Part shown: positions 17,003-26,041 of the stretch, piece by piece
How positions within the stretch are numbered: the first letter of the stretch is position 1
Layout of the letters: every line of letters begins with the position of its first letter
Source: Thalassobius sp034670005
Lineage (GTDB): Bacteria > Pseudomonadota > Alphaproteobacteria > Rhodobacterales > Rhodobacteraceae
DNA: 64,000 nt
Direction: 5' to 3'
Assembly: GCF_034670005.1 (NCBI RefSeq)
Contig: NZ_JAXMOH010000001.1
Span: 496,001 to 560,000, forward strand
The notes under the pieces: model-generated
Seen by the model: only the letters and a program-made list of their open reading frames with translations
Database searches by the model: none
What the model was told of the DNA's origin: nothing
Translations under genes and position numbers: made by a program

Positions 17003-19042
17003 CTAACCCGCTTCTCGCAAAACGTCCAGAAAGGCGGCAGCGAAACGATCAGCCCGCTTTTCACCCAGCAGTCGCGCCAGCGCGCCCTCGCTATCAGGTC
17101 GCATCTGCGCCACCTTGGCCAGAACCGAGGCCGAACAACTGAGCGGCTTTTCCGACCCGTCGTCACCGCGCGCAAGATCGGCCTGAACCTGCAACAATCG
17201 GTCATAAAGTGCACCGGAATCGCGCCCGGCCAGTTTGCGGCGGGTTGGGTGCATATCCTCTACCGCGCCGGTGATAACAGTCAGAAAATCCGTACCGTAA
17301 TGTTCAAGTTTCTTTGCTCCAACACCGCCGATCCGCGCCATTTCGTCCAATGTCCCCGGTCGGGTTTCTGCCATCTCGATCAAGGTACGATCGTTGAAGA
17401 TGATATAAGCTGGTACTCGCGCGGCTTCGGCCAGCGCCCGGCGTTTGGCCTTGAGCGCCGACAATAGCGGCGCGTCTTCGTCGCTGACCAATGCTTTGAC
17501 CGCCGGGCGGCGCTGCGCCTTGGCGATACTATCCTTGCGCAACGTGATCTGATCTTCACCACGCAGAATTGGCCTTGCGGCTTCGGTCATCCGCAAAGCG
17601 CCGTGGCGTTCGGGATCAGGCCGGATCAGGTCATGCCCCATCATCTGCCTGAAAACGGCCTGCCATTGTTGTCGGCTATATTCCTTGCCCACCCCGAAGG
17701 TCGGCAAGGCATCATGCCCCTTGGACCGGATGCGGTCGTTTTCAGTGCCCAAAAGGATTTCGATCAGATGGCCCGCCCCGAACCATTCCCCGGTACGCAA
17801 GATCGCCGACAGCGCCATGCGCACCGGCTGGGTGCCATCGAACACCTCGGGCGGGGTATCGCAGAGATCGCATTTGCCGCATGTTACCTCGGTTTCGCCG
17901 AAATAGCCCAGAAGGTTCTGACGGCGGCAACTCAGCGCTTCGGCCAGTCCCAGCAGCGCGTTCAAACGCGCATGATCGGCCATCCGTCGTTCCGGTGGCG
18001 CCAGCCCTTCGTCGATTTGCGACCGGCGCAGGCGAATGTCGTCGGCACCATACAGGGTCAGCGTTTCGGCCGGGGCGCCATCGCGTCCGGCACGACCGAT
18101 TTCCTGATAATAGGCTTCGATCGATTTCGGTAAATCGGCATGTGCAACCCACCGGATATCAGGTTTATCCACCCCCATGCCAAACGCAACGGTGGCCACC
18201 ACGATCAACCCGTCCTCTTGCTGAAACCTCTGTTCGGTGATGCGGCGGTCATCGGCCTGCATCCCGCCATGATAATGACAGGCGGAATGCCCGGCGTCGC
18301 GCAGCGCCTTGGCAATGGTTTCGGTCTTGGCGCGGGTGCCGCAATATACGATGCCCGACTGCCCCTTGCGTGCCGCGGCAAAACTGAGGATCTGACTGCG
18401 GGGGTTGTTTTTGGCAGCAAAGGAAAGATGAATATTGGGCCGATCAAAGCCGCGAAGGAAAGTGTCCGGCGCCTGTCCGTCGAACAGCCGCTCGACGATT
18501 TCGACCTGGGTTTCGGCATCCGCCGTGGCGGTGAAAGCCGCCAAAGGTACATTCAGCGCCTTGCGCAATTCACCTATGCGCAGGTAATCAGGGCGAAAAT
18601 CATGGCCCCACTGGCTGACGCAATGCGCCTCATCGACCGCGATCAGGCTGACCCCAATCCGCCGTAGCATGTTCAGGGCCGATCCCGTGCCCAGTCGTTC
18701 CGGCGCAATATAAAGCAGCTTGAGGCGCTTTTCCTCCAGCGCCTGCCACACCGCGTCGGTTTCTTCGGGAGTGTTGCCGCTGGTCAGCGCGCCGGCTTCG
18801 ACCCCGGCTTCGCGCAGACCCCGCACCTGATCGCGCATCAGCGCGATCAGCGGCGAAATGACCACCGTCACCCCGTCGCGCATCAGTGCAGGCAATTGAA
18901 AACACAGGGATTTGCCCCCGCCCGTGGGCATGATCGCCAACACGTTGCGGCCCTGCACCACAGCTTCGACCACCTCTTCCTGACCGGGGCGGAAGGCGTC
19001 ATAGCCGAATACATCGCTCAGAAGCGTGGCAGCGCTTGGCAT
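17003..19042 (-). CDS. recQ: ATP-dependent DNA helicase RecQ
   Basis: A 679-aa 3'-5' helicase of RecF-pathway recombination and fork repair. Visible are motif I (MPTGGGKSLCFQLPA), the DEAH box with the RecQ loop (DEAHCVSQWGHDFRPDY), motif VI (QEIGRAGRDG), a zinc-binding cysteine set (CGKCDLCDTPP), the winged-helix domain, and a C-terminal HRDC domain (FNDRTLIEMAETRPGTLDEM). Start ATG follows AGGG. It lies upstream of yaaA on the minus strand with a 32-base gap, so both stress and repair genes may share a transcript. Confidence 0.97.
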   Translation of the reverse strand: MPSAATLLSDVFGYDAFRPGQEEVVEAVVQGRNVLAIMPTGGGKSLCFQLPALMRDGVTVVISPLIALMRDQVRGLREAGVEAGALTSGNTPEETDAVWQALEEKRLKLLYIAPERLGTGSALNMLRRIGVSLIAVDEAHCVSQWGHDFRPDYLRIGELRKALNVPLAAFTATADAETQVEIVERLFDGQAPDTFLRGFDRPNIHLSFAAKNNPRSQILSFAAARKGQSGIVYCGTRAKTETIAKALRDAGHSACHYHGGMQADDRRITEQRFQQEDGLIVVATVAFGMGVDKPDIRWVAHADLPKSIEAYYQEIGRAGRDGAPAETLTLYGADDIRLRRSQIDEGLAPPERRMADHARLNALLGLAEALSCRRQNLLGYFGETEVTCGKCDLCDTPPEVFDGTQPVRMALSAILRTGEWFGAGHLIEILLGTENDRIRSKGHDALPTFGVGKEYSRQQWQAVFRQMMGHDLIRPDPERHGALRMTEAARPILRGEDQITLRKDSIAKAQRRPAVKALVSDEDAPLLSALKAKRRALAEAARVPAYIIFNDRTLIEMAETRPGTLDEMARIGGVGAKKLEHYGTDFLTVITGAVEDMHPTRRKLAGRDSGALYDRLLQVQADLARGDDGSEKPLSCSASVLAKVAQMRPDSEGALARLLGEKRADRFAAAFLDVLREAG

Positions 19043-19125
19043 GGAACCCTGTAAGATTATCTCATCTGCTCTTATCAGACAGTTTCACACACTAAGAATC
19101 GGTGAACAAGCCTTCTGCGTCGCTG

Positions 19126-19407
19126 TTACAGCAGTATCGCCGGCAAAATGTAGTCTCGCAGGCTGATGATGATGATAAACGCTGCCAGAGGGGCCAAATC
19201 CAGTGGTCGCGTGTCAGGCAAAATGCGGCGAATGGGGGCATAGATCGGCTCGAGCAGCCGGTTCAGCCCATACCACAACTGCGAAACCAGCGGCTGATGC
19301 AGGTTCAGAACCTGAAAATTGATCAACCAGCTCATAATGATGTGAGCGATCATTATGAAGAAGGCGACATTCAAAATAAGCTGAAGCGGTCCGTAGATAG
19401 CCATCAT
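19126..19407 (-). CDS. YggT-family membrane protein
   Basis: A 93-aa integral membrane protein with two hydrophobic segments. It contains the YggT signature LNRLLEPIYAPIRRILP and ends in a DLAPLAAFIIIISLRDYI segment. The family is linked with cell division, osmotic tolerance and cell shape in several bacteria, but its molecular role is unclear. An ATG three bases downstream (MAIYGP) could be the true start. Confidence 0.9.
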   Translation of the reverse strand: MMAIYGPLQLILNVAFFIMIAHIIMSWLINFQVLNLHQPLVSQLWYGLNRLLEPIYAPIRRILPDTRPLDLAPLAAFIIIISLRDYILPAILL

Positions 19408-19537
19408 TCGTATTCAGTCCTTTATTTGCCGCTAACAGGTAAGCAGCCCACTGCAAAAGCGCAAGCTTTGACGCGCGGTTTCTATTGACCTCGCCGCGGC
19501 GCAGCAACAGACATGAACGGTTGTCAAGGAGCCCAAA

Positions 19538-20074
19538 ATGTTTCCGCTGATCCGACTGGCCAAAGAATTCGTAATTTTCCGCAACGCCCCGGCATTGCCG
19601 CTCAACGGCATCCATGTGTCACATCACATGTGCCTGCCGTGGGATCTCGACCCGTTCATGGAACTCAATAACGGGCGCACCCTGACCCTGTTCGACTTGG
19701 GACGGCTGATCCTGGCCAAGCGCACAGGCTTGATAAATACGCTCAAACGCGAAGGCTGGGGCATGACCATGGCCGGGGCCTGCGTCCGCTATCGCCGCCG
19801 CATCCGCATGTTCGAAAGGTTTGAAATGCGCTCCCGCGCCCTGGGTTGGGATGACAGGTTTCTCTATCTCGAACAATCAATGTGGAAGAAAAACGGCGAC
19901 TGTGCCAACCAGGTGGTGTATCGCGCCGCCATCACCGACGCCAACGGCATCGTGAGCACCGATCGCGTGCGTCAGGCATTTGGCACCGACGCCCTCAGCC
20001 CGATGCTGCCCGACTGGGTTCTGAAATGGATCGATGCGGAAAACGCGCGGCCCTGGCCACCACTTCAGGATTGA
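19538..20074 (+). CDS. Acyl-CoA thioesterase, hot-dog fold (THEM6-like)
   Basis: A 178-aa protein. The core VSHHMCLPWDLDPFMELNNGR then LTLFDLGR matches the THEM6/4HBT-like branch, where the family Asp/Asn (LDPFMELNN) lies on the first helix. A beta-rich half (CVRYRRRIRMFERFEMRSR, WDDRFLYLEQ) follows. It probably hydrolyses a fatty or aromatic acyl-CoA; substrate unknown. AAGGAG sits 7 bases before the ATG. It stands alone before the MFS gene. Confidence 0.75.
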   Translation: MFPLIRLAKEFVIFRNAPALPLNGIHVSHHMCLPWDLDPFMELNNGRTLTLFDLGRLILAKRTGLINTLKREGWGMTMAGACVRYRRRIRMFERFEMRSRALGWDDRFLYLEQSMWKKNGDCANQVVYRAAITDANGIVSTDRVRQAFGTDALSPMLPDWVLKWIDAENARPWPPLQD

Positions 20075-20140
20075 CTTGCCAGCGTTACAATTCGCCTGTC
20101 ATAAGAGATGGATAGGGGCTGAAAACGATTGGGGACGGAC

Positions 20141-21484
20141 ATGCGCAAGCGCATCTGGGGGTGGTTCTTTTTTGATTGGGCCAGCCAGCCGTATAACACA
20201 CTGCTGATCACATTCATTTTCGCGCCTTATGTAAAGGAATTGATGGCCGACGGCACTGCGGCGCAGGCCGCATGGGGTTTTGGCATCGGATCGGCCGGGA
20301 TCGTGATTGCATTGCTGGCCCCGATCCTGGGCGCGATGGCCGATACATCGGGCAACAGGTTGCGCTGGATCTGGCTATTTTCCGGCATGTACGTGATCGG
20401 AGCGGCGGGGCTTTGGACTGCGGCACCTGACAGTTTCAACCTGACCCTGACCCTGATCCTGTTTGCGATTGGCATGATCGGAATGGAATTCGCCACGATT
20501 TTCACCAATTCGATGCTGCCCGATCTGGGCACAAAAGAAGAAATTGGTCGTATTTCCGGCAATGGCTGGGCTTTTGGCTATGTTGGCGGGTTGGTCGCTT
20601 TGGTAATCATGCTGGCCTTCTTTGCCGAAGGTGCCGAGACAGGCAAAACCCTGATCGGTATGTCCCCGGCCTTGGGACTTGACCCCGAATTGCGCGAGGG
20701 CACCCGTTTCGTTGGGCCGCTGACCGCAATTTGGTACGCGGTCTTCATGATCCCGTTCTTCCTGTGGGTCCGCGACCCGAAACCCGTGGGTGCCCCAAAA
20801 GGTGCCATTGCCACAGCTTTGAAAGAGGTAAAGGGCACGATTTCCCGTCTGCCCGGAACGCCCTCTTTGTTCGCTTATCTGGTGTCGTCTATGTTCTACC
20901 GCGATGCACTCAACGGTATGTATGTCTTTGGCGGCATATATGCGGCGGGTGTTCTGGGCTGGAGTGTGGTCGATACCGGTATCTTTGGCATCATCGCCAT
21001 TATCGCCGGTGCGGTCTTTGCCTGGCTCGGGGGGCATGCGGATGAACGGTTCGGGCCCAAGCCGGTGATCACGATCTGCATCCTCGTCCTGACCTTCGTC
21101 GCAATTTCAATCGTCTTTGTATCCCGCGACAGCGTTTACGGCATCCCGGTCGGAGCAGACTCGAACCTGCCCGATATCGTCTTCTATGTATTGGGCGCGT
21201 TGATCGGTGCTGCGGGCGGGGTGATCCAGTCCGCCAGCCGAACCATGATGGTGCGTCAGGCCAACCCGCGCAAAATGGCCGAAAGCTTCGGGCTTTATGC
21301 GCTTGCTGGCAAGGCGACGTCATTCCTGGCGCCGATGATGATCGGGGTGACAACCACGATCACACAGAGCCAGCAGTTGGGCGTTTCTCCGCTGATCGGA
21401 CTTTTCCTTATCGGGCTGATTTTGCTACGCTGGGTCAAACCAGAAGGAGACCCGCAAGCATGGCAAGACGACTCCTCTTACTGA
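20141..21484 (+). CDS. MFS transporter, UMF1/Atg22-like family
   Basis: A 447-aa polytopic permease with about 12 membrane segments. The N-terminus RIWGWFFFDWASQPYNTLL and the loop FTNSMLPDLGTKEEIGRISGNGWAFGY are characteristic of the UMF1 family (Pfam MFS_1_like/Atg22). The long frame begins at a TTG at 20129; the ATG at 20141 with GGGGA before it is preferred. Substrate unknown; some relatives move amino acids. Its 3' end overlaps mepA by 25 bases. Confidence 0.88.
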   Translation: MRKRIWGWFFFDWASQPYNTLLITFIFAPYVKELMADGTAAQAAWGFGIGSAGIVIALLAPILGAMADTSGNRLRWIWLFSGMYVIGAAGLWTAAPDSFNLTLTLILFAIGMIGMEFATIFTNSMLPDLGTKEEIGRISGNGWAFGYVGGLVALVIMLAFFAEGAETGKTLIGMSPALGLDPELREGTRFVGPLTAIWYAVFMIPFFLWVRDPKPVGAPKGAIATALKEVKGTISRLPGTPSLFAYLVSSMFYRDALNGMYVFGGIYAAGVLGWSVVDTGIFGIIAIIAGAVFAWLGGHADERFGPKPVITICILVLTFVAISIVFVSRDSVYGIPVGADSNLPDIVFYVLGALIGAAGGVIQSASRTMMVRQANPRKMAESFGLYALAGKATSFLAPMMIGVTTTITQSQQLGVSPLIGLFLIGLILLRWVKPEGDPQAWQDDSSY

Positions 21485-22398
21485 TCGCGCTGTCGCTGAT
21501 CGTGACAGGCTGTGGTCCCGGGCGCACCGGCGGCACCGAAACCAGTGGAACGCACCCGGCGGTATCAACCCAGCAGGCAATCCCCAAGGCGATGGTCGGA
21601 ATTCCTGCCAAGCAGCTTTTCGGCGGCCACGCCCACGGATCGGCACAAGCCGTGCAGCCAATTGGCAGCTATGCCAAAGGGTGTTTGGCTGGCGGCGTAC
21701 AATTGCCCGAAACTGGACCCACATGGCAGGCCATGCGGCTCAGCCGTAATCGCAATTGGGGCTATCCGGAAACGGTTTCCTTCATCAAAGACCTGTCGGC
21801 CAAGGCAGCGCGGCAACCAGGATGGAGCGGGCTTTATATCGGCGATATGAGCCAGCCCCGCGGCGGCCCGATGCTGACAGGACATCGCAGCCATCAAATC
21901 GGCATGGATATTGATATCTGGATGCGACCGCCGCAACGTCTGAACCTGACGGCGGCGGAACGCGAAAACATCTCCTCGATTTCGATGCGCCGCGCCAACG
22001 GGGCCTATGTAAACGAAAACTGGACCCGCCAGCATCACGAGATTCTGAAAGCCGCCGCGCAAGATCCCCGCGTTGCCCGTATTTTCGTATTTCCCGGTGC
22101 CAAGGTGCAGATGTGCAAGGATGAAAAGGGTGACCGCAGATGGTTGCGGAAAATCCGCCCGTGGTGGGGCCACCATTACCATTTCCATGTCCGGCTGAAC
22201 TGCCCCAAGGGCGCGCGCAATTGCGTAAATCAGGCATCGCCACCGTCTGGCGACGGCTGCGCAGACGCAGAGGATTGGGTCAATGACATCTTGCATCCGA
22301 AACCGCCAGATCCCAATGCACCAAAACCGAAACCGCGCCGTGAACTGACCATGGCCGATATGCCGAACCAATGCATTTCCGTCTTGCAATCGCAGTAG
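21460..22398 (+). CDS. mepA: Penicillin-insensitive murein endopeptidase, lipoprotein form
   Basis: A 312-aa LAS-type zinc peptidase that cleaves D-Ala-mDAP (and mDAP-mDAP) crosslinks in peptidoglycan. The signal peptide ends with a lipobox, LIVTGC, so it should be membrane-anchored in the periplasm, unlike E. coli MepA. Metal ligands are visible as GHRSHQIGMDIDIW and GHHYHFHVRLNCP. The paired cysteines of the family are present. AAGGAG precedes the ATG. It overlaps the MFS gene by 25 bases and the next gene by 28, so a tightly coupled operon. Confidence 0.94.
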   Translation: MARRLLLLIALSLIVTGCGPGRTGGTETSGTHPAVSTQQAIPKAMVGIPAKQLFGGHAHGSAQAVQPIGSYAKGCLAGGVQLPETGPTWQAMRLSRNRNWGYPETVSFIKDLSAKAARQPGWSGLYIGDMSQPRGGPMLTGHRSHQIGMDIDIWMRPPQRLNLTAAERENISSISMRRANGAYVNENWTRQHHEILKAAAQDPRVARIFVFPGAKVQMCKDEKGDRRWLRKIRPWWGHHYHFHVRLNCPKGARNCVNQASPPSGDGCADAEDWVNDILHPKPPDPNAPKPKPRRELTMADMPNQCISVLQSQ

Positions 22399-23285
22399 CC
22401 GCGCTTGCCGCCATCTGTTTGACCGTTGCGGGCAGCGCCCGACCGACCGGCAAAGCGCGCTATCTGACGTCTCTGACATGGTCCGAACCGATCGACGGGT
22501 TTGGCGGCATTTCAGCGCTTGAACTCGATCCCGAGGGGGTTGAGTTTGTCGCTATGACCGACCGAACCCGATTATTGCGCGGTCGTTTGCAGCGCAAAGA
22601 TGGCACACTGATCGGCATCACCCTGACAGGGTCGAACGATCTTCTTAAACCCGACGGCACCCGGTTAAAAGGTTGGCGGCGCGATTCCGAAGGGCTCGCT
22701 TTGCGATCAGATGGCGAGCTTTTCGTCAGCTTCGAGGCAACGGCGAAGGTTTGGTCCTATCCGGACATGGCAGGCCCCGCTACCCGACTACCGCGACATC
22801 CAGATTTCAAGAGGATGCCCGGCAATGAGTCATTGGAAGCTTTGGCGATTGATGCCCAAAACCGGCTCTATGTGGTGCCCGAAACCCCGTTGGACGCACA
22901 AACCGGTTTTCCGGTCTACCGCTACGCTGGCGGTCAGTGGAAGATCATTGATCATATCGCCCCATCGGGCGGATTTAACCCTGTGGGGGCCGATTTCGGC
23001 CCGGACGGGCAATTTTACCTGTTGGAACGCGATTTTGGCGGCATCGGGTTCCGAAGCCAGGTAAGACGTTTCGATCTCGACCATTTCGATCCCGACGGCG
23101 ATGTTTTGTTTACCTCATCGCTAGGGCAGCATGACAATCTCGAAGGGCTGTCTGTCTGGCGTGACACATCCGGCCAGATCCGTCTGACCATGGTGTCGGA
23201 CGACAATTTCAAGTTCTTTCAGCGCACCGAGATTGTCGAATATGTCCTGATGGAACCGCTTGCCAAAGCCCCCGCAACCCATTAA
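22371..23285 (+). CDS. Esterase-like activity of phytase family protein
   Basis: A 304-aa secreted protein with a signal peptide (about 1-24, ending AGSA). The mature part looks like a beta-propeller of the phytase-like esterase family: GFGGISALELDPEG, SLEALAIDAQNRLYVVPE, NPVGADFGPDGQFYLLERDF, and HDNLEGLSVW. Natural substrates are poorly defined (phosphoesters or carboxyl esters). It starts inside the mepA 3' end in another frame. Confidence 0.84.
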   Translation: MHFRLAIAVAALAAICLTVAGSARPTGKARYLTSLTWSEPIDGFGGISALELDPEGVEFVAMTDRTRLLRGRLQRKDGTLIGITLTGSNDLLKPDGTRLKGWRRDSEGLALRSDGELFVSFEATAKVWSYPDMAGPATRLPRHPDFKRMPGNESLEALAIDAQNRLYVVPETPLDAQTGFPVYRYAGGQWKIIDHIAPSGGFNPVGADFGPDGQFYLLERDFGGIGFRSQVRRFDLDHFDPDGDVLFTSSLGQHDNLEGLSVWRDTSGQIRLTMVSDDNFKFFQRTEIVEYVLMEPLAKAPATH

Positions 23286-23350
23286 ACGCTGCCTGTTCCC
23301 GCGCGAAGCGGAACCATGTCGCCGCCACCATGTAAAAACGGAATAAAAGC

Positions 23351-23974
23351 ATGAATCGCACACATCTTCCTGGCATCATTGCCATGGCCGCCATCGTTGT
23401 GGCGTCTAATATCCTTGTTCAATTCCTCTTCGGTCAATGGCTGACCTGGGGGGCGTTTACCTATCCATTTGCCTTTCTGGTGACCGACGTGATGAACCGC
23501 GTCTATGGTCCCGGCCCGGCCCGTAAGGTCGTGGTGGCAGGGTTCATCGTCGGCGTTCTGTGTTCGCTGATCGGCACCCAGATTGTGGGCGAATTCGGCC
23601 CGCTCGTCACATTGCGCATCGCAATCGGTTCCGGACTGGCCTTCCTGATAGCACAGCTCAGCGACGTCGCCGTGTTCAACCAGCTGCGACAGGGCCGCTG
23701 GTGGCGCGCGCCGCTGGCATCGACCCTGATCGGATCATCGCTCGATACCGCGATCTTCTTCAGCGTGGCCTTTTCCGCCAGCCTCAGTTTCCTCGAGCCG
23801 GGCAACGACGTGTCTTGGGCTGGGGAAACATTGCCGCTTCTGGGAATAGGTCCAATGGTGCCGCTTTGGGTGTCCTTGGGCGTTGCCGACTGGATGGTCA
23901 AAATGATGCTCGCACTTTTAGCACTTGTGCCGTTCCGCATCATCGTGGGGAAACTTACAGCACCTGCCACATGA
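23351..23974 (+). CDS. yhhQ: Queuosine precursor transporter
   Basis: A 207-aa membrane protein with about six segments. The segment WGAFTYPFAFLVTDVMNRVYGP, with PFxFLVTD and NRxYG, is the signature of the YhhQ/QPTR family (COG1738), which imports preQ0/preQ1 for queuosine tRNA modification. A second typical block is LDTAIFFSVAF. No queuosine riboswitch is visible in the 65-base upstream gap. The strongly predicted structured RNA locus begins right after the stop. Confidence 0.93.
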   Translation: MNRTHLPGIIAMAAIVVASNILVQFLFGQWLTWGAFTYPFAFLVTDVMNRVYGPGPARKVVVAGFIVGVLCSLIGTQIVGEFGPLVTLRIAIGSGLAFLIAQLSDVAVFNQLRQGRWWRAPLASTLIGSSLDTAIFFSVAFSASLSFLEPGNDVSWAGETLPLLGIGPMVPLWVSLGVADWMVKMMLALLALVPFRIIVGKLTAPAT

Positions 23975-23981
23975 TTTTGTT

Positions 23982-24010
23982 TTGACATTACGAAATTCTG
24001 TGGCACGATT
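23982..24010 (+). promoter_or_regulatory. Promoter for the structured RNA at 24018-24200
   Basis: A perfect -35 box TTGACA (23982-23987) is followed after 17 bases by ACGATT (24005-24010), a partial -10. It overlaps the yhhQ-downstream spacer and predicts a start near 24017. Confidence 0.5.
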
Positions 24011-24043
24011 CTCCTATCGAAAACTTAGAAAGGAGGTGCTCTA

Positions 24044-24100
24044 GTGTCTAATGGGATAGCGGAGAGAGGTGTCGGAACAGTTTGGGAGGCAAGCGCCTGA
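24044..24100 (+). CDS. Possible 18-codon leader ORF with buried ribosome binding site
   Basis: A GTG start lies seven bases after a perfect AAAGGAGG Shine-Dalgarno sequence. It encodes MSNGIAERGVGTVWEASA and stops at 24098-24100. The Shine-Dalgarno sequence is exactly the 5' strand of the closing stem of the RNA described at 24018-24200, so translation would depend on opening that stem. The match may instead be a chance result of an anti-ribosome-binding-site stem in a noncoding RNA. Confidence 0.3.
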   Translation: MSNGIAERGVGTVWEASA

Positions 24101-24167
24101 GGCAGCCCTTGGTTGTAGATTTCCCAAATTGGTGAGCGCCTAACCGGCCCACCTCCTTTTCTCTCTA

Positions 24168-24200
24168 GGGTCGCTCCGAGCAGGGCGGCCCTTACTCTTT
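24168..24200 (+). terminator. Rho-independent terminator of the structured RNA
   Basis: GGGTCGCTC (24168-24176) pairs with GGGCGGCCC (about 24183-24191), a nine-pair stem including G-U pairs with a six-base loop. It is followed by TTACTCTTTT. Confidence 0.6.
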
Positions 24201-24225
24201 TCCCCCGGCGCGTTAGAGCCCCAAC

Positions 24226-24645
24226 ATGCTGAAGATCAACGACACGATCGCCATTGAAGACTGGGAACTGACAGAACAGTTTGTCCGCGCCTCCGGCCCG
24301 GGCGGTCAAAATGTGAACAAGGTCAGCAGCGCGGTCGAATTGCGGTTCGAGGCAGATCGCAGTCCAAATTTACCAAATCCCGTGAAGGCGCGGCTGAAGC
24401 GGTTGGCCGGGCGACGCTGGACCAAAGAGGGCGCCATCGTGATCCAATGCGATGAAACCCGCAGCCAGGTCCGCAATCGCGAATTGGCCCGTGCCCGGCT
24501 TGCCGATCTGATCCGCGTAGCGCTGGAACGGCCAAAACGACGGATTCCCACCAAGCCCACCAAGGGCAGTCAGCGCCGCAGGATTGAAGCCAAGAAGCAA
24601 CGCGGCGAAATCAAGGCGCGGCGCGGCCGGGTGACAGACGATTGA
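24226..24645 (+). CDS. arfB: Ribosome rescue peptidyl-tRNA hydrolase ArfB (YaeJ)
   Basis: A 139-aa codon-independent release factor that hydrolyses peptidyl-tRNA on ribosomes stalled at the ends of broken mRNAs. The GGQ catalytic loop is at 26-28 in RASGPGGQNVNKVSSAVELRF. The basic C-terminal tail (RRIPTKPTKGSQRRRIEAKKQRGEIKARRGR from about 103) matches the tail that enters the empty mRNA channel. Length fits the family. No strong Shine-Dalgarno sequence is seen before the ATG, and the upstream leader may affect expression. The downstream MFS frame touches the stop. Confidence 0.95.
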   Translation: MLKINDTIAIEDWELTEQFVRASGPGGQNVNKVSSAVELRFEADRSPNLPNPVKARLKRLAGRRWTKEGAIVIQCDETRSQVRNRELARARLADLIRVALERPKRRIPTKPTKGSQRRRIEAKKQRGEIKARRGRVTDD

Positions 24646-24746
24646 AAACCCGGAAAGCCGACAGGTTTTGCGACGACACTATCCGCGTCGCATACGGCAT
24701 TTCTACGGTCTTCCCGACCGATGCTGTTCCGGGCAATAGTCCACTG

Positions 24747-25958
24747 ATGGGAGCCGACAGTCTAGACAGCCGATATTCCTGGATCCGATTGGCCATCTCG
24801 CTGCTGATCGGACTGATCGGCAATGTCGGCATGTGGGTGGTGATCGTTGTCATGCCAGCGATCCAATCCGAATTCGGTCTTGACCGGGCCGAAGCATCTT
24901 ACCCTTATATCCTGACCATGGTCGGCTTCGCCCTTGGGAACTTTCTGATCGGCACTGTCGTGGACCGCATCGGAATTACCTGGGCGTTGTCAGGGGCCGC
25001 AGTTCTGATCGGCGCAGGGTTTACGCTGGCAGCGTTCAGCCCGACGATCCTGATGCTGTCGATGCTACACCTCTTGATCGGTCTGGGCACCGCCTGCAGC
25101 TTCGGCCCACTGATTGCCGATGTGTCGCTGTGGTTCCTGAAACGCCGCGGCATCGCGGTGGCTATCGCGGCCAGCGCGAATTACCTTTCTGGCGCGTTCT
25201 GGCCGGTCATGCTGTCGGATTTTCAGACCGCGCATGGCTGGCGCGGTGTCTATCTTCTGCTGGCGGCGGTCTGTTTGGTTTCGATTATCGGGCTGGCTCA
25301 ATTGCTGCGCCGCCGCGTCCCGATTGAGGCCACGGCCCGTTCGGACGCGGCCTCGCGCGCAAGGGCGCATTCCAGCGGTTTCAGCCATACAATGCTGGTG
25401 GCGATGCTGGGGTTGGCCGGGATCGGCTGTTGCGTCGCCATGTCGATGCCGCAGGTTCATATCGTGTCCTTCTGCGTCGATCTTGGCTATGGCCCTGCGG
25501 TGGGCGCCGAAATGCTGTCTCTGATGCTGCTGGGCGGCGTCGCGTCGCGGCTGCTGTCCGGTCTTGTCAGCGACCGACTGGGTGGGCTGAAAACCCTGAT
25601 CATCGGATCGACCCTGCAAATGCTGGCACTGTTCCTGTACCTGCCGTTTGACGGGCTGGTTTCGCTTTATGTCGTGTCCACCATCTTCGGATTGTCGCAA
25701 GGCGGCATTGTGCCGTCCTATGCAGTCATCGTACGCGAATACATGCCCGCAAAAGAAGCCGGTAGCCGCGTCGGTTTTGTTTTGATGACCACCATCATCG
25801 GCATGGCAATGGGGGGCTGGATGTCGGGATGGATCTACGACATCACTGGCAGCTACCAGATGGCATTCTGGAACGGTATCGGCTGGAACCTGCTCAACCT
25901 CGCCATCATCTTGACGATCCTGATGCGCACCCGAACCCCCTCCGGCCTGCCGGCCTAA
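24747..25958 (+). CDS. MFS transporter
   Basis: A 403-aa major facilitator permease with 12 membrane segments, starting MGADSLDSRYSWIRLAISLL. The open frame begins at a TTG (24642) that overlaps the arfB stop; the extra 35 residues are polar and unlike transporter N-termini, so ATG 24747 is favoured, although no clear Shine-Dalgarno sequence precedes it. Family motifs include GTVVDRIG and SDRLGGLKTL loops. It resembles oxalate/formate- or monocarboxylate-type MFS proteins; substrate unknown. Confidence 0.8.
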   Translation: MGADSLDSRYSWIRLAISLLIGLIGNVGMWVVIVVMPAIQSEFGLDRAEASYPYILTMVGFALGNFLIGTVVDRIGITWALSGAAVLIGAGFTLAAFSPTILMLSMLHLLIGLGTACSFGPLIADVSLWFLKRRGIAVAIAASANYLSGAFWPVMLSDFQTAHGWRGVYLLLAAVCLVSIIGLAQLLRRRVPIEATARSDAASRARAHSSGFSHTMLVAMLGLAGIGCCVAMSMPQVHIVSFCVDLGYGPAVGAEMLSLMLLGGVASRLLSGLVSDRLGGLKTLIIGSTLQMLALFLYLPFDGLVSLYVVSTIFGLSQGGIVPSYAVIVREYMPAKEAGSRVGFVLMTTIIGMAMGGWMSGWIYDITGSYQMAFWNGIGWNLLNLAIILTILMRTRTPSGLPA

Positions 25959-25962
25959 CCGC

Positions 25963-25997
25963 TTCTTCTTTTTGAAAAGATCCCGGGGGAGGCATGA
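25963..25997 (-). repeat. Copy of the dispersed intergenic repeat
   Basis: On the minus strand it reads GCCTCCCCCGGGATCTTTTC followed by AAAAAGAAGAAGCG. It shares the GC-rich box, the AT-rich box and the AAGAAGAAG tail with copies elsewhere in the window. It sits between the converging MFS gene and trhO. Confidence 0.5.
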
Positions 25998-26041
25998 AAA
26001 TCAATGATTTTCAATGGCTGGGGCAACGGCCCCAAACCTGC

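Larger units (their letters stand above)
24018..24200 (+). ncRNA. Structured RNA upstream of arfB (unclassified)
   Basis: The segment forms a closing stem in which AGAAAGGAGGTG (24027-24038) pairs with CACCTCCTTTTCT (24150-24162), ten contiguous base pairs. Inside, TTTGGGA (24081-24087) pairs with TCCCAAA (24122-24128), which leaves a large central bubble (39-80 against 129-149) and an apical arm. A terminator hairpin follows at 24168-24190. It has its own promoter. The stem-bubble-stem outline recalls 6S RNA, but I do not recognise conserved 6S, SRP, tmRNA or RNase P sequence. It may be a free small RNA or an attenuator leader for arfB, which starts 26 bases after the terminator region. Confidence 0.5.
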
